A stretch of DNA of 64,000 bases from JBBQLG01 sp964251665. GTDB lineage: Bacteria > Bacteroidota > Bacteroidia > Cytophagales > Spirosomataceae. Location of the stretch: contig CAXUKO010000017.1 of assembly GCA_964251665.1 (NCBI GenBank), positions 1 through 64,000 of the forward strand, in the 5' to 3' direction. The position numbers were made by a program, and so were the translations under genes. Below, in pieces: positions 9,601-18,007 of this stretch (position 1 is its first letter; every line of letters starts with the position of its first letter). The notes beneath the pieces were generated by a model. The model made no database searches. It saw only the letters and a program-made list of their open reading frames with translations, and had not been told where the DNA came from.

Positions 9601-11688
9601 ATACCAGGATAAGGTGGCTTTAGTTGCCAGGGCACTGCTCGACAGCCCGGTGGGCACGGCGCAAACCGTTCGAAACGTACTGGAAGCGGTATAGCCGGAC
9701 CGTTCCGACGCTGAGCAGACACTTCTAACCTGCCACTCATACGTCGTATTGTTGGTCAGACCGGACAAGGTATAACCATACAGGGGAAAGTTATTGATAA
9801 CCTGCCAATCGGTAGCTCCTACTGCCCGGTAGCGAAAGTCATAGGTTTTTCCGGGTTCGCTGTACGTATCATAAGCATAAAACTGAACCGAGTGGGCACC
9901 CAGCGAATAGTTACTTACACTTACGGAAGGTGCCTGACACGACAGGGTTGTAAAGGATTGTGTATCAGAGAACGATGAAGTGGCCGAAGCCGAACAAACC
10001 CCCTGCAACTGCCACTCGTAGGGGGTAGCGGTCGAAAGCCCCGTTAGTGAGTAGTTGGATAAAGTTATACCATTAACCATTGTCCAGTCGGTGGTGCCAG
10101 TAGCCCGCCAGCGAAGAGCATAGGCGGAATATGTATTTACATTCGAATACCAACTTAAAGCCGCTGTGGTGCGCGTTGTACTGGTATACAAGGAACCGGG
10201 TGCAGAGCAGGGCGTTGTAAAGCTGGCCGGGCTACTGTAGGTTTCGCTGCCCGACCACTTTACCTGCCACTCGTAGGCGGTATTCGGAAAGAGCGAGTTA
10301 AGTGTATAGGTATTCGTACTAATATAGGTGTTGCTAGACCAGTATGGATCACCCTGTTTACGCCACCGTATGTCATAGTATACATTTGCCCCAAGGCTTG
10401 TCCAGTTCAGTTGAGCCGTGTTCCCCGTGATGTTCGTCGCTGATAACCCACTGATGATACTTGTGGACGTTGGCACCGTTGAGCTTACACTTCCAGTGGT
10501 TGTGTTGGATGGTCGGATTCGGTAGTAGTAAACGGTTGTTCTGCTGGCCTTCGAGTCGGTAAAGGTCGTCACGTCAGGGGCCACTCCGCCAATCGCCACA
10601 AAGTCTGTTGTCGGTGAGGTGGAGCGCTCTATAAAATACCCCATCTCATTACTGGCGTTATCCTGCCAGGTAAGGGTAAAGCCGCCAGATGCCAACGTTA
10701 CGGATAGGTTGGTTGGAGCCGCTACGTTAGCTGGTGGATAGTCGAGTGAATAACTGGTATGACTCTTCCGCAATGCCAGCCCCTGCTGAACGCGGTCGTA
10801 TTGACCGGGTGTGAAGTCGTGCGTACACGGGTAGTAGTACGACATGATATTGGTGATCGAAGGCGCAAAGGCATCGCCATGGGCATCGGTAGCCGACCCC
10901 GTATAATACGGACATCCGTTGTTATCGGTGCTGGTGTATGCATTGGGCATCCCATACGGGTCAGCGGGTGTATCGCATATCAGATCACCCGCAGTGGAGC
11001 AGTTAGCCCCCGATCCTCTGGTGACATATTCGTCGGTGCTCGCAGTGCCGTTCGACGGTCCAAACGTATGGAAAAGATTGTAGTTGTGCCCAAACTCGTG
11101 CGGAATCAGACGATTACCCAGATCGTCAACGGATTCCCCTGAGCCTGCCAGAATAACGGATCGGGTAGACAGTAGGTAATCGCCCGGATAATACGCATAC
11201 CCACCCAGCCCAAACTGGGAGAATGAATTAACGTAATACTGATTCATCGCATTTGTTACATCGCGGCCTTGAATGGGTTGCTCATCGTAAGGCGTGTAAC
11301 TGGCGTAGGCAGCATCATTGTCAATGTAATCCGGCGACGTGCCTGCAAAATAGAACTGGATACCGCTGTTGTTTCGCAGGTAATAGCTATTGGTTAATGC
11401 CATTACCTGATTGAGCTTGCTCAGATCAAATTCACCCGTGCCATTGCTCCGGCGAAAAATATGGGGACGGATAGGAACATACGTAATGGGCGACAACGAA
11501 TTTTTGAGCTTACTGTTGTTGAAAGCAATTTCACCCTGTTCTTTGAGTTGAAGCTTTTGGGTGGAGGCTGGTTCAGGGGTTCCACAGACCAAAGGAAAAG
11601 GATTTGTCGGCTGTTGAGCAGCTAGCTCCTCAATGAAATAGCCCAAAAAAAGCCAGACGGTTAAAAACCGGACAGCAATTAAGCGCAT
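6688..11688 (-). CDS. Secreted M43-family metalloprotease with a long fibronectin type III array
   Basis: 1,666 aa. Residues 1-24 form a signal peptide (MRLIAVRFLTVWLFLG...AAQQ). The catalytic domain holds HEFGHNYNLFH at 197-207, the HExxHxxGxxH-type site of metzincins with the Gly position changed, then GDLICDTPADPYG and the Met-turn NIMSYYYP, as in M43B cytophagalysin-like proteases. From about residue 320 onward follow roughly fourteen fibronectin type III modules with recurring YELRYR...W and LTGL...TTYEWQVRSVCS motifs. The last 65 residues (GNWNDPVTWSC.R.PTGGDSI) form a small beta domain common at the C-terminus of Bacteroidota surface proteins. It is probably exported and surface-attached. 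The FN3 DNA contains near-identical long repeats, so copy number may vary. The gene lies between two inverted MITEs. Confidence 0.9.
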   Translation of the reverse strand: MRLIAVRFLTVWLFLGYFIEELAAQQPTNPFPLVCGTPEPASTQKLQLKEQGEIAFNNSKLKNSLSPITYVPIRPHIFRRSNGTGEFDLSKLNQVMALTNSYYLRNNSGIQFYFAGTSPDYIDNDAAYASYTPYDEQPIQGRDVTNAMNQYYVNSFSQFGLGGYAYYPGDYLLSTRSVILAGSGESVDDLGNRLIPHEFGHNYNLFHTFGPSNGTASTDEYVTRGSGANCSTAGDLICDTPADPYGMPNAYTSTDNNGCPYYTGSATDAHGDAFAPSITNIMSYYYPCTHDFTPGQYDRVQQGLALRKSHTSYSLDYPPANVAAPTNLSVTLASGGFTLTWQDNASNEMGYFIERSTSPTTDFVAIGGVAPDVTTFTDSKASRTTVYYYRIRPSNTTTGSVSSTVPTSTSIISGLSATNITGNTAQLNWTSLGANVYYDIRWRKQGDPYWSSNTYISTNTYTLNSLFPNTAYEWQVKWSGSETYSSPASFTTPCSAPGSLYTSTTRTTAALSWYSNVNTYSAYALRWRATGTTDWTMVNGITLSNYSLTGLSTATPYEWQLQGVCSASATSSFSDTQSFTTLSCQAPSVSVSNYSLGAHSVQFYAYDTYSEPGKTYDFRYRAVGATDWQVINNFPLYGYTLSGLTNNTTYEWQVRSVCSASERSGYTASSTFRTVCAVPTGLSSSALATKATLSWYLSSGTGASFDLQYRASGQTDWTTISGITTTAYSLTGLSTGLTYEYRIRTNCSGGDYSDYSSTSTFTTSCRPVDYLSTASLTYNAVTLNWSHYSAEAGTLYELRYRVAGTSDWTTISSLIISYSNGTYSLTDLTNNTTYEWQIRSVCSASASSPFTAGPSFTTQCVKPEYGYANSYANSASLFWSGTVANLYEMRYRATGSTGSANWTTISNLTTASYSLTGLSSSTNYEWQVRSRCAEGVYSDFSTSSTFKTLACPAPGSLNTGTIQAHTAQLSWYDSYAEPGKTYELRYRATGAADWTSISSLTISYSYGAYSLTGLTNNTTYEWQVRSVCSASERSDYTASSTFRTVCPIPTGLSSSALATKATLSWYQPYGTSTLFDLQYRAIGTPDWTTISGITTTAYSLTGLSTGLTYEYRIRTNCSGGDYSDYSSTSTFTTSCRPVDYLSTASLTYNAVTLNWSHYSAEAGTLYELRYRAIGAPDWTPISGLTASNGYGTYSLTGLINNTTYEWQMRSVCSASERSAYTASNTFRTVCPIPTGLSSSVSATRATLFWYLSSGIGASFDVQYRASGQTDWTTVSGLTTTAYSLTGLNTGLTYEYRIRTNCSGSDYSDYSAINTFTTACKPVSSLYTNAVTYNSVSLSWYVPIAEPTTYELRYRPVGAPNWSTISSLTANSTSVTYTLAGLTNNTTYEWQLKQICSPVDTSSYTTGATFTTRCNAPYSVSYTTYVHKASFSWQSVSSDALYELHYRPSGTTNWTVVSGLTTASYTLTGLSSNTNYDWQVRTQCGPNQYSEFSTLLTFTMAGCTIPIFLQTSSQKTNAARLSWYQPTWETETRFEIQWRAVGDANWTSVSGLTAALGNGLYQLTGLSPNTSYEWQIRTLCSADEHSGFSETQTFKSLDCPTMYSVKDGNWNDPVTWSCNRVPTGGDSIQIKHVVTVPGGFTAQCLNLSFDVGKTLKYEPLSRLQISP
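8180..8435. repeat. Near-identical 256-bp intragenic repeat (partner 9290-9545)
   Basis: Within the FN3 array, 8180-8435 and 9290-9545 read the same apart from a few substitutions. They are 1,110 bp apart, which equals a whole number of codons (370). Recombination between them would delete or duplicate several FN3 modules in frame. Confidence 0.8.
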
Positions 11689-11975
11689 AAATAAGTGAAG
11701 TTACGGTTAGTATAAATACGTAATGATTTCTGTAAATATAGATTAAACAATAGCCATATTGCTTATAAGAAGTATGCTTTTATCCTAATTAAGTACTTTT
11801 TATTTCGTGTAAGTAGCGGTTATCCAATCCAAAAAATGTCCCTGTATAGCGTAACAGGGGCATTTTATCAACAAACTATTATCAATGAGATACGTATACA
11901 TGCACATGCTGTTCGGACCGAATCGGCTTTAAGCCTGGTTAAACTGCGTTTATTGACTTACTGACTGCCCTCTCG
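11689..11975. other. Upstream region of the metalloprotease with a hairpin
   Basis: AT-rich leader of the minus-strand metalloprotease, probably carrying its promoter. A separate hairpin lies at 11833-11866. Confidence 0.4.
11833..11866. terminator. Hairpin with A/T flanks, possible bidirectional terminator
   Basis: AAAATGTCCCTGT and ACAGGGGCATTTT pair around an 8-nt loop with one G-T pair. The A-tract before and T-tract after fit a Rho-independent terminator readable on either strand. Neither neighbouring gene ends here, so it may be inherited from a lost gene. Confidence 0.45.
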
Positions 11976-12649
11976 TTGGGCGTAGTTTTTACTACCACAC
12001 CGGCAAAAACACTCAGACCGGTCGGCAGTCGCTTTTACGATGAAACGGCCCGGCTACTAAACACGCAACCCGGCAACATTGCCTATGCCTGTAGTGCTAC
12101 CGATGCAACGATCAGGCTCTGTCGGCCATACCCTTCCGGGGGGCGATACGATTCTGACCACCACCAACGATTATGTCTCGAACCAACTGGCGTTTCTGTC
12201 GCTGCAACAGCGATTGGGCATACGGCTCCTGCGGATCAATGACCTGCCTACCGGCGATCCTGATCTGACACCCCTCGAGGAGTTGATTCGGACACACCGA
12301 CCGGTACTGGTCGCGATTACGCACCTCCCGACGAACTCGGGCCTCATGCTGCCCGCCGGGGAGATAGGCAGCCTCTGCCGACGATATGGTGTCTGGTATC
12401 TGCTCGATGCGGCACAATCGGTGGGGCAGCTGCCGCTCGATATCACCCGCATTCAGCCCGACTTTCTGGTGGCAACGGGCCGTACGTTTCTGTGCGGCCC
12501 GCGTAACACCAGATTTCTATATGTATTGGATCGCGTACTGGAGGCCGGATTGTCGCCCCTGTTTATCGACCGGCAGGCCGCTATCTGGACCGGGCCAGAC
12601 ACCTACACCTTGCAGGACAGTGCCCACCGGTTTAAGCCACAGGAAATAT
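11976..12649 (+). pseudogene. Class V aminotransferase (cysteine desulfurase-like), decayed and truncated
   Basis: An N-terminal piece (GSRFYDETARLLN...ACSATDA) and a main piece in another frame (TILTTTNDYVSNQ, HLPTNSGLMLP, YGVWYLLDAAQSVGQLPLD, DFLVATGRTFLCGPRNTRF) together match the PLP-dependent class V fold, so there is a frameshift near 12100. In related enzymes the loop after DFL..TG contains a Lys that binds PLP (typically GRKFL.GP). Here that position is Thr (GRTFLCGP). The reading ends inside MITE-1 copy B shortly after HRFKPQE, and the C-terminal domain is missing. All three defects point to a dead gene. Confidence 0.75.
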
Positions 12650-12872
12650 GGGTGCCTTTGCGTAATCGTACATAAATCCTCACCGCTTGAAAATGAGCAT
12701 TTTAACGATATGATCTACACGTTGATAATCACTGATTCCCAAGAGTAAAGTTTCGAAGCAGAGTTGGGCAGACCGATAGAATCAAAAAAAGCTGATTTTA
12801 GCAGGTGCTGGTGCCAAAACAGCACATTTGGTGACAGCGCGAGGATTTATGTACGATTCTGCAAAGAGACCC
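12650..12872 (-). mobile_element. MITE-1 copy B, 223 bp, inverted relative to copy A
   Basis: Exact reverse complement of 6116-6338. It truncates the aminotransferase on its left. The outer flank begins TA, matching the TA outside copy A. The inner flanks of both copies read AT next to the element. Confidence 0.85.
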
Positions 12873-13084
12873 TACAAATTAAATCAGGTACCAATCCGGC
12901 TGCACTCACGGAGACCAACCGCCGCTCTTGGGGCAGTTTCGTATGCCGGAGAAATCACCCGATTTCATTTTTAACATCTGTCAACTCTAATCCGTAGCAT
13001 ACGATGTAAGTGCTACCTCTACTCTGTCTATGTATCAAAAGCCAATGATTTTTAAGCAAATAGGCCATATTCATAGAAGCGACA

Positions 13085-13429
13085 TTATTTCCGCTTTATG
13101 GCAGTCAATTCAAGTTTACTGTTATGATTAGACTCATTATAATCGCATGGTCGACGTACATTACCACTTACATAAATAGTATCATTAATAGTTATTTTAA
13201 TTTTAATGAATTCTGGATTGCAATAGTTAGCAGAGACTAATGTCCATTGCTCTTTTAAATGATCAGGATCTAGTACTTTTATTAAACCACCATAGTCTAC
13301 GGCTAACGCATCTTTAAGAACTAAATCAGGCAATCCCTGACAATCACAGCCTGGTTCGATAGGTTTCAGTTTATGGCATGATACTGCTACTAAAATAAAT
13401 AAGAACAATAAGCCCCGAGTATATTTCAT
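13085..13429 (-). CDS. Small lipoprotein of unknown function
   Basis: 114 aa. The N-terminus MKYTRGLLFLFILVAVSC is a clear lipoprotein signal with a lipobox ending in Cys18. The mature part is short, beta-rich and contains three more Cys (CDC, NYC) that could form disulfides. No family recognised. It is the first of a series of small lipoproteins between 13 and 18.5 kb. Confidence 0.65.
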   Translation of the reverse strand: MKYTRGLLFLFILVAVSCHKLKPIEPGCDCQGLPDLVLKDALAVDYGGLIKVLDPDHLKEQWTLVSANYCNPEFIKIKITINDTIYVSGNVRRPCDYNESNHNSKLELTAIKRK

Positions 13430-13620
13430 TTCGACGATGTTATAGGATAGCTTCTATATGACCTAAATATAAAAATTTAAGCGATTAATACCACTGTCAA
13501 TCAAGCTTTCCTGTCAGCATGTATCTTATTTACAGTGGGTTACATATTACGTATTTATTGTTACAACTATCCAAGCCTTAAGCGGGTCTGTACTTAGATT
13601 GTTCATTAAACTTAATTAAC

Positions 13621-14034
13621 ATGAAAGTAGCATACGTTTTTCTTTCAGTGTTTGCCTCGTCTTTAATCGCTTGTCAAAGTAATGATGCTGAACCTAGCGG
13701 TTTATCGGGGGAGTGGTTCCTCGTAAAAAAGCAAGTACAAACAAGTAGTACGGTGGTAACGGAACGAATCGCCCTAAGTCCTTTACAGGAAATCGCTTTC
13801 TCTTATCCCTATACCTTTAAAAACAATATCCTGCAGGATACATTATTGACTGGAGCCTCATTTTTCAAAGTTCAAAATGGTGATCTCATAGGTCCAAGCC
13901 TTATCTTACAGAATGGTGTAACTGGGCCCGTGCTTTCACATTTTGCATATACAATTTATCAGGATACATTAACCCTAACTGTAATAGGAGGGCGATACTC
14001 GCTAAGAATGGCTTCGAGGATAGCCATTCTTTAG
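13621..14034 (+). CDS. Small lipoprotein, lipocalin-like in size
   Basis: 137 aa with the lipoprotein signal MKVAYVFLSVFASSLIAC and Cys18. The mature domain begins GLSGEWFLVKK, a G-x-W motif near the start as in lipocalin-like lipoproteins, and is predicted to be mostly beta strands. That resemblance is suggestive only. Confidence 0.65.
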   Translation: MKVAYVFLSVFASSLIACQSNDAEPSGLSGEWFLVKKQVQTSSTVVTERIALSPLQEIAFSYPYTFKNNILQDTLLTGASFFKVQNGDLIGPSLILQNGVTGPVLSHFAYTIYQDTLTLTVIGGRYSLRMASRIAIL

Positions 14035-14087
14035 CCCTTGAATATTCCCCAATCGGCTAGCCAACCAAGCTGCCTAATCCCCTTTTA

Positions 14088-14105
14088 GACTTTTGCAACA
14101 GCCAC
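14088..14105 (-). repeat. Solo end of the MITE-2 family
   Basis: GACTTTTGCAACAGCCAC is the exact 18-bp terminal repeat of the complete MITE-2 copy at 15461-15590. Its partner end is missing nearby, so it is a solo end in the gap 14035-14292, which otherwise holds nothing recognisable. Confidence 0.6.
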
Positions 14106-14292
14106 ACTGATTATACAACAGAATGCAGATACATATTTTAACCCGTAAAAGTATAACTAGCCATGTTTAGTCGCCACCCGTAAACGGCTAAATATTGCAC
14201 TTTACCGGCTCAACTACTCGTAAATGATTACGTGTCAAACTGGCATACAAAAAAAGATGGGATGAACGTTAGCGTAGTAAACACTCGACTTC

Positions 14293-14793
14293 ATGAGAAG
14301 GATACTGCTACTCTTAGCTTTTACCAGCTTCTTTGGCTGTCAGCCAAAGAATGAGCCGTCAGACGTGGCCGCCCGTGCGTCTGGTACTTACACTGTTCAA
14401 CTTTACGTAGTGGACGGCGATACTCTTTACTCGACCAGTAGCAAAAACAAGCTGGGAGTAAGTAGCTTCTATATCGGTGTCAATCGCAAAGCATCAGATA
14501 CAGTAATAGTTTCTTACGGTCGGAACGCCAGTAGTTTATACGTTAGTAACCCCAATAATTTACCTTTAAGCGGAGAAAGGGTTGTTCGTGTGGATGAAAT
14601 GAACGGAAACTTCCGTCTTTCAAATGGCACTCGTCCTCCTTTCGTCTATGAAAGCACTATAGAGGGAAATAGATTTTACGAACGAACTACAGGATATAAT
14701 GTGGACTCGTTAGAAGCTAGATGGCGTTTAGACTCGTTAAAAAGCCCTTACAACCCTCCTATAAGGGAAATAATCATTTCAGCACAGAAGTAA
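14293..14793 (+). CDS. Small lipoprotein of unknown function
   Basis: 166 aa with signal MRRILLLLAFTSFFGC and Cys16. The rest is soluble and beta-rich (TYTVQLYVVDGD, YIGVNRKASDTVIVSYG) with no recognised family. It is followed 47 bp later by another lipoprotein on the same strand, so the two may share a transcript. Confidence 0.7.
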   Translation: MRRILLLLAFTSFFGCQPKNEPSDVAARASGTYTVQLYVVDGDTLYSTSSKNKLGVSSFYIGVNRKASDTVIVSYGRNASSLYVSNPNNLPLSGERVVRVDEMNGNFRLSNGTRPPFVYESTIEGNRFYERTTGYNVDSLEARWRLDSLKSPYNPPIREIIISAQK

Positions 14794-14840
14794 CGCCAAA
14801 CAGAACCTATGGATCGTTCAGCTCAAAATAAGAGCAATAG

Positions 14841-15332
14841 ATGAAAACTTTCTTGATTAAGAACAGCAAACATTTATTAAGTTTTGCATTTACAGTTACC
14901 TTATTTTCAAGTTGTGATCCCTGCAACGATAGCGATAGATACGAAGAATTAACTGATGCAAGATTAGACTTCGAATTGATAGATGCAAAAACGAGTAAAA
15001 CTTTATTCAGTAATCCTGCGTATGTAGCTGATTCCTTAAGGCTTTTAAACACTAATCTAAAAATTAGAAAGTTTGCTTCCGAAAATCAAAGATATTCATT
15101 CAGTATAGATTCTATTTATAAATCTTCACAAAACAAAATTGGAACTCGTGTAGACAAAACCTTTTACTTATATCTTAACAAATCTGACACCGACACTATT
15201 CGATTAACATTCTTACCAACCAGAGGTAAATGTGATCTATACTTTACAGATTATCAAGTTTTTTATAATAAACGCATTATTACAAACAGTAGAAACACAG
15301 TCTCATTTTTCGCTTTAATTTACAAGATGTGA
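14841..15332 (+). CDS. Small lipoprotein of unknown function
   Basis: 163 aa with a lipoprotein-type signal (LLSFAFTVTLFSSC) and a Cys-rich start to the mature part (CDPCNDSD). The mature sequence has strand-like segments DLYFTDYQVFYN and KTFYLYLNKSDTDTIRLTF. AT-rich compared with neighbours. No family recognised. Confidence 0.65.
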   Translation: MKTFLIKNSKHLLSFAFTVTLFSSCDPCNDSDRYEELTDARLDFELIDAKTSKTLFSNPAYVADSLRLLNTNLKIRKFASENQRYSFSIDSIYKSSQNKIGTRVDKTFYLYLNKSDTDTIRLTFLPTRGKCDLYFTDYQVFYNKRIITNSRNTVSFFALIYKM

Positions 15333-15460
15333 TAACTTCTTTAGCAAACATTTTGAAGCATTTAAACTCAATCTTATGAAAAGTAATTGAGTTTTCTCCC
15401 TATTGGCTCGATGAGGTGACAAAATAACATTCTATGTAAAATTCCATAACATAATTCATA

Positions 15461-15590
15461 GTGGCTGTTGCAAAAGTCAACGAGGCACTTTTTGAGTGGA
15501 GTATTACCCAGTGTTTTTAGCGGTTATGAGTTAGAAAACGGACGCTTGAAGTCTCAAAACTATGTTGGCTCAGACTTTTGCAACAGCCAC
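15461..15590 (+). mobile_element. MITE-2, complete copy, 130 bp
   Basis: Begins GTGGCTGTTGCAAAAGTC and ends with its exact reverse complement, 18 bp each. The interior matches the element at 54500-54629 in inverse orientation. It has no coding capacity. It accounts for much of the gap 15333-15691; the remainder holds nothing recognisable. Confidence 0.85.
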
Positions 15591-15691
15591 GCAGATTATG
15601 TTAAGGGAATATAAGTATAATTATAGGATTTTAGTTAATGATAAATTTATAGAGAAAAGCCTACTAACTTCTTATCATGAACCCAGCTATT

Positions 15692-16738
15692 TTATAAGTG
15701 TTTCAACAAAAAATCACTCAGTCTCGCTGGATTAATATTCTTCTCTATGATCACTCCTTTTTCATCAAGCAAAAAGTTTGATGGGAAGTAGCCGATAGAT
15801 AATTTATTTAATGTGAGTTTGCCAGCCATGTCCAAATACTGGTCCCAGATAAGTCCACGCTTATTTATAGTGGTTTTCCAAAGCGCTACATCTACCGATT
15901 TGTCAATAGAAATACCCGCAATGTTAAAGCCTTTGGTCTGATACGTATCGAATACCATTCTCAGCTTGGGAAATTCTTCTAGGCAAGCCGTACAACGAGC
16001 ATACCAAAAATCAATCAGTGTATAAGTCGCTTTTCGCTGAGTGGGAATTAACACTGGATTTTTATTTATATCTAAAAGGTCTAATGTGGGGAAGACTTGA
16101 CCAGTGGCTGTAACTTTGGAAGAAGCCAAGCGTTGAGCCAGTACTTTCCCGGTGTAAGTATATTGAACAGAATTAGAAAAGGATGCATAAATAGAGTCCA
16201 AAATGGGAGCATACCCTTCATTTGCTTGGCGTACTGTTTCCCAAAACCCGATGTACGAATCAGGATGCTGTTTTACATAGTTTAATAAAAGCTTTCTCTG
16301 TCTAGTTGATAGATTGAAACTTGAAAAGAAGTTGACAGGAGCACTAACTAACTCGCGCATACTCTTGTTATTAATCACTGGAATTTCTCGAACTGAATCT
16401 ACTTGACAGACAATTGATTGGGCTCCAGGCTCCAGAATAAAGGGGCTGGATACATAGTTGGGGAAAAAAGCAATTACAAAGCCAGTAGGATAGGCTAGTT
16501 TCCCCTCAAACGTAAAGTGGCCCTGTTTAATCTTAGCGGTATAGTCATTTGTTTTATTGGGATCAAAGTCTTTGCCCCCCATTGGCAGTAGAAGGACGGT
16601 ACCTGTATCGGCCTTGATTGTTCCCGACAGACGAAATGAGTCTGTGCTACTTCTTTTTTGACCGTAACCATTGTCACAGATGATAAGTTGAACGAGGCTT
16701 ACAAAAACTAGATGGAAAACATTCATCATCTGCTTCAA
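15692..16738 (-). CDS. Periplasmic thioredoxin-like protein (TlpA/AhpC-TSA, DUF4369-type N-terminus)
   Basis: 348 aa. An N-terminal signal peptide (MMNVFHLVFVSLVQLIIC) precedes a beta-rich domain with FRLSGTIKADTGTV...GHFTFEGKLAYPTGF, the usual DUF4369 start. The C-terminal domain has FWYARCTAC (CxxC at 249-252), then GISIDKSVDVALW and FPSNFLLDEKG with the cis-Pro region, all typical of TlpA/ResA-like thiol-disulfide oxidoreductases. The active site is CTAC instead of CGPC, so its redox potential may differ. It probably reduces or shuffles disulfides outside the cytoplasm. Monocistronic. Confidence 0.85.
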   Translation of the reverse strand: MKQMMNVFHLVFVSLVQLIICDNGYGQKRSSTDSFRLSGTIKADTGTVLLLPMGGKDFDPNKTNDYTAKIKQGHFTFEGKLAYPTGFVIAFFPNYVSSPFILEPGAQSIVCQVDSVREIPVINNKSMRELVSAPVNFFSSFNLSTRQRKLLLNYVKQHPDSYIGFWETVRQANEGYAPILDSIYASFSNSVQYTYTGKVLAQRLASSKVTATGQVFPTLDLLDINKNPVLIPTQRKATYTLIDFWYARCTACLEEFPKLRMVFDTYQTKGFNIAGISIDKSVDVALWKTTINKRGLIWDQYLDMAGKLTLNKLSIGYFPSNFLLDEKGVIIEKNINPARLSDFLLKHL

Positions 16739-16914
16739 AAAAAGGATAAGTAGAAAGGTTGGATGCTAATTATGCTTTATTAGAGGTATAACAGTAGAAA
16801 AGCGTTGTAAATGAAGCTGTTATTTTTTTTGCATGCGTATTCTTCTGTTATTCGACTTTCCAAATATGATGTTTTATACTGCTCTATACCACTTTCTTAA
16901 ATAGTGCATAAATC

Positions 16915-17250
16915 ATGAGTTCTCTTTACTACCAATTACGAATTAACTGTAACTTAACTCAACAAGGATTAGTATCAATTATTTTGGGAGTAACACCTAC
17001 GAAAATTGCTCCTTGGGTATTTGAAAAAGAAGCTAGTCAGGTTCCTGGCGACGGCATAACTTACTTAGTCGGTTTTCTAAGTGGCAAGTTTGAAAGGTTG
17101 GCTGAACTGGATATAAAAAGAGACGATGTCTCAATTTGGATGCTTTATGCCTACCAAAATCAATGCAACCTTGAATTAACTCCCACTCAGTTAGAACTTT
17201 TAGGCAAAGAGGGCATACACTTATGCATTTCATGTTATGAAGTCAAGTAA
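16915..17250 (+). CDS. DUF4279-like small protein
   Basis: 111 aa, cytoplasmic. The layout of an N-terminal strand (YYQLRINCNLTQQGLVSIILGVTPT), a Trp in the middle (APWVFEK), a leucine-rich helix (LVGFLSGKFERLAEL) and a C-terminal strand (GIHLCISCYEVK) matches what I remember of DUF4279. Members are often found near toxin/immunity or polymorphic loci, but their function is unknown. The start ATG at 16915 has no strong Shine-Dalgarno, normal for Bacteroidota. Confidence 0.6.
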   Translation: MSSLYYQLRINCNLTQQGLVSIILGVTPTKIAPWVFEKEASQVPGDGITYLVGFLSGKFERLAELDIKRDDVSIWMLYAYQNQCNLELTPTQLELLGKEGIHLCISCYEVK

Positions 17251-17349
17251 TGAAAAAACTGTTGTATAAGTGGCACCCTGTTATTTGATTCTTTCATTAT
17301 GAAAAGTAGCCTTTTGTTTGAGTACAGTCGTCAGTTAACACAATTTCTT

Positions 17350-17925
17350 TTATTTTAAAAAATACTTTTTATCGTGGTAAGTAAAGCCGACTACACCATA
17401 ATTATAAGCTAAGTAAACTGAATCTACAGTAGAACTATTGGAATACATGGAAGTCGCTAAAATGACATCAGAGTAAGTTCGATTACCAATCAAGAGTTTA
17501 GGAAATCGTTTCTTAGATGAAGTAGCACTAGCTGGATTGAGAAGATTACCATAAACCATTGATGGCTTCTTATCGCAATCTGCCCGCAAACTCAGCGAAG
17601 AACCTGATAGCATAGCGCAATGGATGGAATCTGTTTTCGGCGAATTTAGATATAAATCTACATTAACATATTCATAAGAATAGTCCCCAGAACAATCAAT
17701 CTGTTTAGTATAAGCTTGTACAGTATCGACCACTTTGATCGTATAATTAGTAGCCCTACTCAATTGGTCAATGAAAGTTAACTGAGTTTTTCCTTTCAAA
17801 GGTAGCCAATTACGGCTCCCACTGTCCAATCTTAAATTGCCTCTGGGGCATTCACTGCTACATGTTGTTGCGGTTATAGTAACGGCAACAATCAATAAGA
17901 CAGTTCCTATTTTAAGAATACTCAT
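17350..17925 (-). CDS. Exported protein, probable lipoprotein, unknown function
   Basis: 191 aa. MSILKIGTVLLIVAVTITATTC is a hydrophobic signal ending at Cys22. The mature part has several further Cys (CP, CSG, CAM, CDK) and a strand-rich C-terminus (VDSVYLAYNYGVVGFTYHDKKYF). No recognised family. It lies 104 bp from the next lipoprotein on the same strand (18029-18472) and may be transcribed with it. Confidence 0.65.
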   Translation of the reverse strand: MSILKIGTVLLIVAVTITATTCSSECPRGNLRLDSGSRNWLPLKGKTQLTFIDQLSRATNYTIKVVDTVQAYTKQIDCSGDYSYEYVNVDLYLNSPKTDSIHCAMLSGSSLSLRADCDKKPSMVYGNLLNPASATSSKKRFPKLLIGNRTYSDVILATSMYSNSSTVDSVYLAYNYGVVGFTYHDKKYFLK

Positions 17926-18007
17926 TTAATCAGTGTTAAAGTCAATTGTTAATAACTCCAATTCGCTTTGAAGGGTTGAAATGGCTGTTATATAAGTGCT
18001 TCCATGT

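Noticed and set aside
8442..9740. Several repeated short frames starting MSGR inside the FN3 gene
   Set aside because: They are the same shadow frame recurring in each repeated module of the metalloprotease.
6116..12872. Inversion of the 6.3-kb block by recombination between the MITEs as the explanation of the flanks
   Set aside because: Flank comparison fits inversion no better than a simple composite insertion; undoing an inversion would not reunite any broken gene.
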